From an uncultured Phenylobacterium sp. (GTDB lineage: Bacteria > Pseudomonadota > Alphaproteobacteria > Caulobacterales > Caulobacteraceae): DNA of 14,143 nt. Below the pieces are notes generated by a model that saw nothing but the letters and a program-made list of their open reading frames with translations, did not search any database and was not told the DNA's origin. Shown one piece after another: positions 6,434 through 13,383 of this stretch. The stretch spans positions 1 through 14,143 of the forward strand of contig CAMFIW010000023.1 in NCBI GenBank assembly GCA_945952355.1, given 5' to 3'. A program made the translations under genes and the position numbers. The stretch's first letter is position 1. Every line of letters starts with the position of its first letter.

Positions 6434-7920
6434 CCGACCTGGAGGAAGCCGAGGTCGCCGACTGGTTCGCCGGACAGGCGGAGACGTCGATCGAAACCGC
6501 CTGCGCCCGCGTGTTCCTGGCGGGCGACCGCGCCTTCAAGGTCAAGCGCCGGCTGGACCTGGGTTATCTGGACTATTCGACCCTGGACCTGCGGCTGTGG
6601 GCCCTTGAGCGCGAGTTGCGGTTCAACCGCGCCGCGGCCTCCGACATCTACCGCGCCGTGCGGCCGGTGACGCGGGCGGTCGGCGGTGGCCTGGAGCTCG
6701 ACGGCTCCGGCGCGGTGATCGAGTACGCGCTGGAGATGCGCCGGTTCGACGAGACCTCGGTGCTGGCGGCCCAGCCCTGGGCGGTGGACGGACGGCTGGC
6801 CGACGCGCTGGGCCGCGAAGTCGCCTCCCTGCACGCCCGAGCCGACCTGCGGCCCAAGGGCGGTGGCGGCAAGGCGCTGAAGTTCACCATCGATTCCAAC
6901 GCCAAGCTGCTGCGCGAACTGAAGCCGCGGCTGGGCGGCGATCTCGTCGAGGCGGTGATCGCCGCCACCGACGCCGAATATGCGCGGCGCGAGCCGCTGC
7001 TCGACCTGCGCCGCGAACGGGGCTTCGCGCGTCACTGCCACGCCGACCTCCACCTCGGGAACATCCTGCTGGAGGATGGGCGGCCGATCCTGTTCGACTG
7101 TATCGAGTTCAACGACGTGCTCTCGGACATCGACGTCCAGTACGATCTCGCCTTCCTGTTGATGGACCTGGACTTCCGCCGCCGGCGCGACGCGGCCGTC
7201 CGGGTGTTGTCGGCCTATCTGGACGAGGCGGGCCGCAAGGAGGGCCGCGACCTGCGGGCGGGTCTGGCGGCCCTGCCGCTGATGCTGTCGGTGCGGGCCG
7301 GCGTGCGGGCTCACGTGCAGGCGCACTCCAGGGACGACGCTGCGGCCAGCGCCTATCTGTATGCGGCCCTCGAACACTTGAGGCCGCCAGCCGCCAGCCT
7401 TTCGGCTGTGGGCGGATTGTCCGGCGCCGGCAAGACCACCTTCGCGCGGCTGATCGCGCCAGGGTTGGGCGCTTCTCCTGGCGCGGTGGTGCTGCGCACC
7501 GACGAGATCCGCAAGCGCCTGATGGGGGTGCCGGTGGAGGCCCAGTTGCCGTCCACGGTCTATTCGCCGGGCTTCTACGCCCAGGTCTATGACACGGCGA
7601 TCGGCGAGGCGCGGGAACTGCTGGAGGCCGGGCGGGCCGTGGTGCTCGATGCGACCTTCATCCAACCGGAGCTGCGAATGCGGGTGGAGAAGCTGGCCCG
7701 TGACGCCGGCGTTCCGTTCCATGGCGTGTGGCTCCAGGCCGATCCGGAAATCCTCGCACCGCGCATTGAGGGCCGCGAGGGCGACGCCTCGGACGCCACG
7801 GTGGCGACCCTGCGGATGCAGCTCGACCTGGACGTGGGCGAGGTCGGTTGGCGCAAGGTTGACGCCTCCGGACCGGCGGCCGAGAGCGCCGAAGCCTGGG
7901 TGGCTAGCATCCGCGCGTGA
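6430..7920 (+). CDS. Aminoglycoside-phosphotransferase-like kinase fused to P-loop ATPase/kinase
   Basis: The protein has 496 residues in two parts. Residues about 25-290 resemble the aminoglycoside/choline kinase-like fold: a lysine in AFKVKR (K39), the catalytic loop [12 protein letters not shown] (D206, N211) and LFDCIEFN (D223, the DFG-like aspartate). Residues about 325-496 are a P-loop domain like small-molecule kinases: Walker [10 protein letters not shown] (329-337, K335) and VVLDATF (D407). Proteins with this order are known as bifunctional APH/ATP-binding fusions; their substrate is not established to my knowledge, and drug resistance should not be assumed. The GTG start overlaps the pdxH stop (GTGA), no nearby ATG exists, and the N-terminus fits the family. 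Coupling to pdxH raises, but does not show, a link to B6 metabolism. It ends six bases from a convergent gene. Confidence 0.88.
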   Translation: MTDLEEAEVADWFAGQAETSIETACARVFLAGDRAFKVKRRLDLGYLDYSTLDLRLWALERELRFNRAAASDIYRAVRPVTRAVGGGLELDGSGAVIEYALEMRRFDETSVLAAQPWAVDGRLADALGREVASLHARADLRPKGGGGKALKFTIDSNAKLLRELKPRLGGDLVEAVIAATDAEYARREPLLDLRRERGFARHCHADLHLGNILLEDGRPILFDCIEFNDVLSDIDVQYDLAFLLMDLDFRRRRDAAVRVLSAYLDEAGRKEGRDLRAGLAALPLMLSVRAGVRAHVQAHSRDDAAASAYLYAALEHLRPPAASLSAVGGLSGAGKTTFARLIAPGLGASPGAVVLRTDEIRKRLMGVPVEAQLPSTVYSPGFYAQVYDTAIGEARELLEAGRAVVLDATFIQPELRMRVEKLARDAGVPFHGVWLQADPEILAPRIEGREGDASDATVATLRMQLDLDVGEVGWRKVDASGPAAESAEAWVASIRA

Positions 7921-7926
7921 CCCGGC

Positions 7927-8290
7927 TCAGTCCGACAGGATTCCGCCAACGATCCGCACCGTGATCGGCTCGCCGGTGACCGCCTTGGCCTTCCAGGTCT
8001 CGCCGGTGGGCAAGGGCGTGCAGTAGCTGAACGGCGCCCGGATGGGCTTGAGCTGCTTGAGGCAGACCTTGTCGGCCTTGAGGGTCCACGTCCCGCTGGA
8101 CGGCGTGCGGCGGCGGCCCTTGGCGGCGTAGGAGCCGTCGGCCTTCAGCCAGAGCAGGGCGGTGCGGCCATCCGGATAGGTCGAGACCACAGTGTTGCCG
8201 AACGCCGGCCTCAGCGGCGAAGCCGAGGGGGCGGCGGTCAAGGGGGGAAGCGGCGAGGGCCAGGCCGAGCACGAGAGGCGTCATCTTCAT
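7927..8290 (-). pseudogene. Small exported protein gene with a frameshift in a C6 tract
   Basis: From the ATG at 8290 the frame encodes a good signal peptide start (MKMTPLVLGLALAASPL), then passes out of frame. In the adjacent frame, residues continue as TAAPSASPLRPAFGNTVVSTYPDG and on to a TGA at 7927. The switch falls in six C on the coding strand (G at 8242-8247). Removing one C gives a continuous 120-residue exported protein with the signal cut near TAA or SAS and two cysteines (VCLKQL, FSYCTP). As it stands, only a TTG at 8241 could start the long frame, without a signal peptide. The body has a repeated-strand look, GTWTLKAD and ETWKAKAV, and resembles small hypothetical Caulobacterales proteins from memory; function unknown. 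It may be a true pseudogene, a sequencing error, or programmed slippage. Confidence 0.7.
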
Positions 8291-8366
8291 GACCGCTGAG
8301 AACGCGCGACGCCGCAAAGCGTGGCGAGGATCAGGAAACTTGCGCGGCCGCGCCGAAATCCTGGGT

Positions 8367-8394
8367 TTGCCGGACGGCGGGCGGGGCACTACCT
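8367..8394 (+). promoter_or_regulatory. Weak candidate promoter for the thioredoxin-like gene
   Basis: TTGCCG (8367-8372) and CTACCT (8389-8394) are 16 bases apart, roughly matching alphaproteobacterial -35 and -10 elements with mismatches in both. The spacing fits; the sequence match is modest. Confidence 0.25.
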
Positions 8395-8434
8395 ATCGCG
8401 CCCACGTAACAGGTGACTTTCCGGACCCGCCCCC

Positions 8435-8950
8435 ATGATCCAGCGCCTCGCCGCCCTCACGCTCGCCGCGGCTCTCGTGGCCCCGGCCGCTCACGCCGCG
8501 CCGGCCGCGCCGAAGGTCAGCATCGCTTCCTTCGCGCAGCTCAAGACCCCGCTGCCGTACCCTTATGACGAGAACGCCAACGCCGACAGAGTCGTGGCCG
8601 CCGCCAAGGCCAAGGCCAAGCGCGAGAACAAGCGACTGATCGTCGACCTGGGCGGCAACTGGTGCCCCGACTGTCGCATCCTGGCCGGCACGACGGAACT
8701 CCCTGAGGTCAAGACCTTCATCGACAAGCATTTCGTGTTCGTCTCGGTGGATGTGGGCCGCTTCAACAAGAACCTTCAGGTGCCGGCGCACTACGGCATC
8801 ACCCAGCGGCTGGAAGGCGTGCCGGCGCTCCTGGTGATCGACCCGAAGACCGACAAGCTGCTCGACGAGGGCAAGGTGTCGGCCCTCTCCGACGCGCGGC
8901 ACATGAGCCCGCAGGGCCTCGCCGACTGGCTGGCGCAATGGGCGAAATAG
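8435..8950 (+). CDS. Exported thioredoxin-like protein (WCPDC)
   Basis: This 171-residue protein has a Sec signal peptide (cut near AHA, residues 19-21) and so acts in the periplasm or envelope. A thioredoxin-type active site stands at W76-C77-P78-D79-C80 after a strand (RLIVDLGG), and the cis-proline comes at GVP (P130) before the strand ALLVID. Both active-site cysteines are intact, so a dithiol/disulfide exchange role is plausible, for example reduction or oxidation of envelope proteins. The CPDC pair differs from the CGPC of cytoplasmic thioredoxin; which direction it works in is not readable. The ATG lacks a strong Shine-Dalgarno. It is divergent from the frameshifted exported gene and 65 bases upstream of the flavoprotein gene on the same strand. 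Confidence 0.9.
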   Translation: MIQRLAALTLAAALVAPAAHAAPAAPKVSIASFAQLKTPLPYPYDENANADRVVAAAKAKAKRENKRLIVDLGGNWCPDCRILAGTTELPEVKTFIDKHFVFVSVDVGRFNKNLQVPAHYGITQRLEGVPALLVIDPKTDKLLDEGKVSALSDARHMSPQGLADWLAQWAK

Positions 8951-9015
8951 TCCGCAGAGGCTCTCCGGCCACCTAGCGGTATTGGTCGCGGGAACGGATC
9001 GGCTAGGCTCGGTCC

Positions 9016-10674
9016 ATGGCGTCCAGCAGCATCATCGACTCTCGCCGCGACCAGGTGTTCCCGAGGCTCGAACCGGAGGAGATCGACCGCCTGAGGCGGT
9101 TCGGGACGGTCCGCGGCTATGCGCCCGACGATTGGCTCTATCGATCGGGCGAGGCCTCGGCGGGCATGTTCGTGATCCTGTCGGGCGAGGTGCGGATCAC
9201 GCGCAAGAACCCTCTCGGTCAGGACGAGCTGATCGTGGAGGAGGGCGCGGGGAATTTCCTGGGCGAGCTCGCTCAGCTCTCCGGCCGGCCGGCGCTGGTG
9301 GATTGCCAGGCGCTGTCGGTCGTCCAAGCGCTGGTGATTCCGGCCGAAAAGCTGCGGGCCCTGCTGATCGCCGAGGCCGAGCTTGGCGAGCGGATCATGC
9401 GCGCGCTGATCCTGCGCCGGATGATGCTGCTGGACGCGGGCGCGGGCCCGATCGTTGTCGGGCGCGAGGGGCAGGGGGACGTGCTGCGCCTGGAAGGCTT
9501 CCTGCGCCGCAACGGCCACCCGCACCACATGCTGGACGTCGACCGCGACGAGCAGGCCCGCTTGCTGCTGGAGCGTTTCCACGTCGCCGAGGAGGAGCTG
9601 CCGATCGTGCTCTGCCCGAGCGGCGACATCCTGCGCAATCCGAGCGAGGGCCAGCTCGCCCGCTGCATCGGCCTGGTGGGCCGGCTCGATCCCGACAAGG
9701 TGCATGACGTCGCCGTGGTCGGCGCGGGACCGGCGGGCCTGGCGACCGCGGTCTATGCGGCCTCCGAGGGCCTGTCGGTGCTGGTGCTGGACACCCGCGC
9801 CTTCGGCGGCCAGGCGGGCGCCTCGGCGCGGATCGAGAACTATCTGGGCTTCCCGACCGGGATCACCGGCATGGCCTTGATGGGCCGGGCCTTCAACCAG
9901 GCGCAGAAGTTCGGCGCCGAGCTGGCCATCCCCGACGAGATCGTCAGCGTCGAGAGCGCGCCCGACGCCGCGCATGGCCGCTTCCGCCTGACCCTCGCGG
10001 CCGGCGAGACCGCCAACGCCCGCACGGTGGTGATCGCCTCAGGCGCCCGCTACCGGCGGCTCGAGGTCGACAATCTCGACATCTTCGAGGGCGGCTGCGT
10101 CCACTACTGGGCCTCGCCCCTGGAACAGAAGCTTTGCTCGGGCCAGGAGGTGGCGCTGGTCGGGGCCGGCAATTCGGCGGGCCAGGCGACGGTGTTCCTG
10201 GCGAGCCAGGCGGCCAAGGTCTGGATGATCGTACGCGGGCCGAGCCTGGAGGCGACCATGTCGCAGTATCTGGTCGACCGGATCCGCGGCCTGCCCAATG
10301 TCGAGGTGGTCACGCACGCCGAGGTGACGGCCCTGGCCGGCGACGGCCCGGCCCTGTCCTCGGTCACCTGGCGCGACCGCGGCACGGGCAAGGAGACGCG
10401 CCGCCCCATGGGCCACCTGTTCCTGTTCATCGGCGCCGACCCCAACACCGGCTGGATGGAGAACTGCGAGGTGGCGCTGGACGACAAGGGCTTCGTCCTG
10501 ACCGGGCCGGACCTCGGCGTCGGCCACCGGCCGCTGGAGACCAGCCGGCCGGGGGTGTTCGCCATCGGCGACGTCCGTTCGGGCTCGACCAAGCGCGTCG
10601 CCGCGGCGGTGGGCGAGGGCGCCCAGGTGGTCGCGACGATCCACGCCTATCTGGCGGAGACGCGGCGCGCCTGA
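9016..10674 (+). CDS. Cyclic-nucleotide-domain/FAD oxidoreductase (thioredoxin-reductase-like, no CxxC)
   Basis: The 552-residue protein has three parts. Residues about 15-135 form a cyclic-nucleotide-binding-like domain (FLGELAQLSGRPALV at 81-95). Residues about 155-225 look like a glutaredoxin-like segment without a CxxC. Residues about 230-550 are a thioredoxin-reductase-type flavoprotein: FAD site GAGPAG (236-241), GGQAG (264-268), NAD(P)H site GAGNSAG (383-389), and GVFAIGDVRSGSTKRV (513-528). At the place where TrxR has its redox CATC, this protein reads WASP (365-368), so it cannot run the normal TrxR dithiol reaction. It is probably a cytoplasmic NAD(P)H-flavin enzyme, possibly gated by a nucleotide; acceptor unknown. 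Fusions of this order are known. The ATG has no clear Shine-Dalgarno. It converges on the S9 peptidase gene with a 6-base gap. Confidence 0.9.
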   Translation: MASSSIIDSRRDQVFPRLEPEEIDRLRRFGTVRGYAPDDWLYRSGEASAGMFVILSGEVRITRKNPLGQDELIVEEGAGNFLGELAQLSGRPALVDCQALSVVQALVIPAEKLRALLIAEAELGERIMRALILRRMMLLDAGAGPIVVGREGQGDVLRLEGFLRRNGHPHHMLDVDRDEQARLLLERFHVAEEELPIVLCPSGDILRNPSEGQLARCIGLVGRLDPDKVHDVAVVGAGPAGLATAVYAASEGLSVLVLDTRAFGGQAGASARIENYLGFPTGITGMALMGRAFNQAQKFGAELAIPDEIVSVESAPDAAHGRFRLTLAAGETANARTVVIASGARYRRLEVDNLDIFEGGCVHYWASPLEQKLCSGQEVALVGAGNSAGQATVFLASQAAKVWMIVRGPSLEATMSQYLVDRIRGLPNVEVVTHAEVTALAGDGPALSSVTWRDRGTGKETRRPMGHLFLFIGADPNTGWMENCEVALDDKGFVLTGPDLGVGHRPLETSRPGVFAIGDVRSGSTKRVAAAVGEGAQVVATIHAYLAETRRA

Positions 10675-10680
10675 GCGGCC

Positions 10681-12606
10681 CTAGGGCCGGCTCAGATACT
10701 TGTCGAACCAGCCGACGATACGGGTGTTGAGATCGAGATTGTGCTGGGGCTTGCGGATGCCGTGGCCCTCGCCTTCGTAGATGATCAGCGAGGTCGGCAC
10801 GCCCATGGCCTTCAGGCCGTGCCAGAACTCCAGCGACTGGGCCGGCGGGCATTCGACGTCGCGTTCGCCGACATAGATGAAGGTCGGCGTCTTGGCCGCC
10901 TTGATGCTGCGGATTGGCGAGAGGCGGTCATAGACCTCCGGATTGTCGTAGGCCGTGCCGCCGAAGAACGGGACCATCCACTGGTCGATGCCGTTCTGGC
11001 CATAATAGCTCATCCAATTGGCGATGCCCGCGCCCGCCACCGCCGCCTTGAAGCGGGTGGAATGGGTCACGGTCCACATGGTCATGAACCCGCCGTAGGA
11101 GTGGCCGTAGACGCCGAGCCGGGCGTCGTCGACGGGCGCCACCTTCTCGACCGCGTCGACCCCCGCCAGGATGTCGCGCAGATCGCCGCCGCCGAAGTCC
11201 TGGATATTGGCGCGGGTGAAGGCTTCGCCCTGGCCGTAGGAGCCACGCGGATTGGGCATGAAGACATAGTAGCCGGCCGCCAGCAGGTCGTGGGTCGGCC
11301 CCTTCCAGATGAAGTTCGGCTGGTGCGCCGAGGACGGCCCGCCATGCACCTGGACCACCATCGGATAGGTCTTGCCGGGCTCCGTACCGAGCGGCGACAG
11401 CAGCCAGCCCTGGATGTCATGGCCGTCGCTGGTCCAGCTGATGCTGCGCGCCTGGGTGACCGAAGGCGCGGCGTCGTTGTCGTGGGTCACCTGCGTCGGC
11501 GCGCCCAGCGGGCCTGTGAGGATGCGGGGGCCGGCCGAGAAGTCGCTGGCGACCGTAGCGACCAGCTTGGCGTCGGGCGTCAGCGCCACCTTGCCGTCGG
11601 CCGCCATCAGAGTCGCCTGGGCGCCCCAGCCGGGGGTGAAGGCGAAGCTCGCGGGGTCGACCTTGCCGAGGCTGGTCTTGTCGCCGATCAGCGCCGTGGC
11701 GAAGAGGCCCGCGCGCGTCCAGGCCAGCGAGGTGAAAGTGCCCTTGAAGCCGGGCGTGCGGTTGGCCGGGGTCCCGCCGGCGAAGGGCACGGCGTAGAGG
11801 TCGCCGCCCACCGGGCCGAAGTCGCTCATCAGCCCGCCGATGAAGACCACGGTCTTGCCGTCCGGCGACACGCGGGGCTGGTTGAACTGGGTGGTGGGCG
11901 CGGCGATCTCCCGCGCCGTGATCGCGGTCGCGCCGGCCTTGGCGAGGTCGAAGGCCAGCAGCTTGGCGACCCACCAGTTGTTGTCGCCGTCGCCCTTGGC
12001 GGCGGAGGCCACGAAGCCCTTGCCGTCCGGCGTCCAGTCGTACTCGTAGACGAAGGTGTCGGCCGGAGAGACGTATTTCAGCTCGCCGCCTTCGGCCGGA
12101 ACCACGCCCACGCGGCGTTCGTCCGGCTGGACGTCGATATCGCCAACACGTGCGGCGCCGGCCTGGGTCGCGCCGCTCTCCTTCTTGGCGTCGGCGGTGG
12201 CGAGCACGGCGATGGTCTTGCCGTCCGGCGACCAGCGCGGCGTGCCGAGCAGGCCCTTGAAGGTCAGGGCCACGCGCAGCTTGCCCTGATCTAGCACTTG
12301 CAGGGTGGCGGTTCCGCCCTTGAAGTCGCCGGCCACGAAGGCCAGCGCCTTGCCATCCGGCGACCAGGCCGGGCTGGAATATTTGCAGGCCGGGCAGGGG
12401 TCGTATTCGCCGACCACCGCGCCGTCGGCCCGGTTGCGCACCACGAGCTTGCCGTGGGGATCGATAGCCGAGTTGGCTTCCTCGACGAACTCGACGGCGG
12501 CGACCCGGTCGCCCTTGGGGGCCAGGGCCAGGCCGTCATACTGGTGGACGGTCACCGACGATCCCGCCGCGGCGACGGCGGCCGCCAGGCCCAACAAGCT
12601 CGACAT
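10681..12606 (-). CDS. S9 family peptidase (prolyl oligopeptidase/acylaminoacyl peptidase-like)
   Basis: This 641-residue serine peptidase has an N-terminal beta-propeller, with repeated WSPDGK-type blades at about 81 and 125 and related TPDGK and SPDGK blades later, then a C-terminal alpha/beta-hydrolase domain. The catalytic triad is intact: Ser503 in GHSYGG (501-506), Asp583 in GERDVE, His615 in EGEGHG; HGGPSS (421-426) forms the oxyanion region. S9 enzymes cleave short peptides, often after proline or from acylated N-termini. I chose the ATG at 12606 because GGGGAG precedes it by seven bases; a GTG five codons upstream is in frame. The N-terminus is hydrophobic but lacks basic residues, so export is possible yet uncertain. 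That ribosome binding site lies in a small hairpin. Confidence 0.92.
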   Translation of the reverse strand: MSSLLGLAAAVAAAGSSVTVHQYDGLALAPKGDRVAAVEFVEEANSAIDPHGKLVVRNRADGAVVGEYDPCPACKYSSPAWSPDGKALAFVAGDFKGGTATLQVLDQGKLRVALTFKGLLGTPRWSPDGKTIAVLATADAKKESGATQAGAARVGDIDVQPDERRVGVVPAEGGELKYVSPADTFVYEYDWTPDGKGFVASAAKGDGDNNWWVAKLLAFDLAKAGATAITAREIAAPTTQFNQPRVSPDGKTVVFIGGLMSDFGPVGGDLYAVPFAGGTPANRTPGFKGTFTSLAWTRAGLFATALIGDKTSLGKVDPASFAFTPGWGAQATLMAADGKVALTPDAKLVATVASDFSAGPRILTGPLGAPTQVTHDNDAAPSVTQARSISWTSDGHDIQGWLLSPLGTEPGKTYPMVVQVHGGPSSAHQPNFIWKGPTHDLLAAGYYVFMPNPRGSYGQGEAFTRANIQDFGGGDLRDILAGVDAVEKVAPVDDARLGVYGHSYGGFMTMWTVTHSTRFKAAVAGAGIANWMSYYGQNGIDQWMVPFFGGTAYDNPEVYDRLSPIRSIKAAKTPTFIYVGERDVECPPAQSLEFWHGLKAMGVPTSLIIYEGEGHGIRKPQHNLDLNTRIVGWFDKYLSRP

Positions 12607-12613
12607 CGAGATA

Positions 12614-12619
12614 CTCCCC
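12614..12619 (-). promoter_or_regulatory. Ribosome binding site of the S9 peptidase
   Basis: GGGGAG on the minus strand ends seven bases before the ATG at 12606. It favours that ATG over the in-frame GTG at 12621, which overlaps the site. Confidence 0.65.
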
Positions 12620-12631
12620 ACGAGGCTGGGG
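12616..12631 (-). other. Hairpin covering the S9 peptidase ribosome binding site
   Basis: In the minus-strand transcript CCCCA (12631-12627) can pair with TGGGG (12620-12616) around a six-base loop. The second arm contains four bases of the GGGGAG ribosome binding site. The stem is short (5 pairs) but all four C-G pairs block the site. Confidence 0.4.
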
Positions 12632-12707
12632 CTCTGACTAACCGATTTCGAGCGCTGTCACACCTGAGACATGGCCGCCCCGGCCAAGCCATGCTCCGTA
12701 ATAGGAA

Positions 12708-12738
12708 ACGCCCGCCCCTGGGAGGAGGGGGCGGGCGT
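12708..12738 (-). terminator. Intrinsic terminator of the UrcA-family gene
   Basis: A perfect 11-base stem, ACGCCCGCCCC (12708-12718) and GGGGCGGGCGT (12728-12738), encloses a 9-base loop. On the minus strand the stem is followed by TTTCC, a short T-run, while on the plus strand nothing T-rich follows. It lies 73 bases past the UrcA-family stop and separates that gene from the S9 peptidase gene. Confidence 0.7.
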
Positions 12739-12811
12739 CATTGGGCCGGGGGACCCGCCGGAGCCGAGAGGGGAGGGGCTCCGGATTGCGGAATTGGGCG
12801 GACCGGGTCGA

Positions 12812-13120
12812 TCAGCGGCGGGCGAGGCTGACCGGGGCCTGGGCGACCACCTTCTCGGCGACTTCGGCGCGGACGCCGGCCAGGCAGGTGGCGCGGTCGT
12901 TGGTGCGGCTGCCGGTGGTGACCATGTGTTCGCGGCAGAAGGCGCGGGCGGTCTGGTCGACCCGGGCGTTCAGCGTGTCCTGGCTGGAAGCGCTCACCAT
13001 GTTCAGGTCGGAGACCTTCACGGCCGGGGCGGCGTGGGCGGCGGTCGACAGGGCGACGGCGGGGACGGTGGCCAGGACCAGGGTGGCGGCGCCGGCGAGG
13101 GTTTGGGCGAACTTGAACAT
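12812..13120 (-). CDS. UrcA family exported protein
   Basis: This 102-residue protein has a signal peptide with a cut at about residue 30 (STAAHA/AP) and a mature part of about 72 residues. The pattern fits UrcA proteins of Caulobacterales and sphingomonads: a short VKVSDLNM strand, then an amphipathic helix (LNARVDQTARAFC) with a first cysteine (C62) and a second in RATCLAGV (C79), likely a disulfide pair. The molecular role of UrcA proteins is unknown to me. GGAGAG lies six bases before the ATG, a good ribosome binding site. An intrinsic terminator follows, so it is probably a single-gene unit. It is divergent from the sulfatase-like gene across an AT-rich region. Confidence 0.85.
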   Translation of the reverse strand: MFKFAQTLAGAATLVLATVPAVALSTAAHAAPAVKVSDLNMVSASSQDTLNARVDQTARAFCREHMVTTGSRTNDRATCLAGVRAEVAEKVVAQAPVSLARR

Positions 13121-13261
13121 GGTGGGCTCTCCGTTTTCATATCTGAATTTGTTGGGCCGTTTCTGTCCGGCCGATGGCTATTGAATACAGACGCACTACT
13201 CGAAAGTCCCGTTAAGTCTGGGTAATGACGTAGATTTAAGAGAATTACGGAAAGTACATGA

Positions 13262-13277
13262 ATGACGAAACCGTCAT
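13262..13277. promoter_or_regulatory. Inverted repeat 1 in the UrcA/sulfatase intergenic region
   Basis: ATGACG (13262-13267) and CGTCAT (13272-13277) are perfect 6-base arms around AAAC. The site is in an AT-rich stretch between divergent genes, where a transcription factor operator would be expected. The regulator is unknown. Confidence 0.4.
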
Positions 13278-13303
13278 GAACATTAGCGAGTCATTAGAAT
13301 AGT

Positions 13304-13321
13304 GATTACCGGCTCGTAATC
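13304..13321. promoter_or_regulatory. Inverted repeat 2 in the UrcA/sulfatase intergenic region
   Basis: GATTAC (13304-13309) and GTAATC (13316-13321) are perfect 6-base arms around CGGCTC. Its centre is 43 bases from that of the first dyad, about four DNA turns. The half-site ATTAC/GTAAT also occurs at 13222-13226 and 13244-13248. Confidence 0.4.
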
Positions 13322-13340
13322 TTCTTCGCGGTCGGCTTGG

Positions 13341-13355
13341 GGGTGGCTTCCACCC
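13341..13355 (+). other. Short hairpin before the sulfatase-like gene
   Basis: GGGTGG (13341-13346) and CCACCC (13350-13355) are perfect arms around a three-base loop. It ends 28 bases before the GTG start and may lie in the leader of that gene's mRNA; no T-run follows. Confidence 0.35.
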
Positions 13356-13383
13356 AGGCGAAAGTCCGGCCACAGTCGGCGGC

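Noticed and set aside
4608..6545. A 645-codon open frame on the minus strand across the acyltransferase and pdxH
   Set aside because: It is antisense to two genes with clear family motifs. The translation is Arg/Pro/Ala-rich low-complexity sequence without motifs, as expected from the GC-rich third-position shadow.
6424..7722. A 432-codon minus-strand open frame opposite the kinase fusion
   Set aside because: Antisense shadow of a gene with catalytic loop and Walker A; the translation has no signal peptide, domain or motif.
6430..7920. Reading the kinase-like domain as an aminoglycoside resistance gene
   Set aside because: The fusion with a P-loop domain and the coupling to pdxH point to a housekeeping or metabolic role; the kinase fold alone does not indicate drug resistance.
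8982..9008. TTGGTC and CTAGGC as a leaderless-type promoter for the flavoprotein gene
   Set aside because: The spacing to the ATG (seven bases) copies the pdxH case, but both elements match the consensus poorly, so it is too weak to list.
8791..9975. A 394-codon minus-strand open frame opposite the thioredoxin-like gene and flavoprotein
   Set aside because: It spans two real genes and their intergenic gap in antisense and reads as Arg/His/Gln-rich shadow sequence.
10741..12294. A 517-codon open frame on the plus strand opposite the S9 peptidase
   Set aside because: The peptidase frame has a complete catalytic triad and blade repeats. The opposite frame is low-complexity and has no recognisable domain.
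13212..13226. A possible CtrA site (TTAA-N7-TTAA) upstream of UrcA
   Set aside because: The second half reads TAAT rather than TTAA, and a nearby TTAA has the wrong spacing to its partner; two mismatches in an AT-rich stretch are not convincing.
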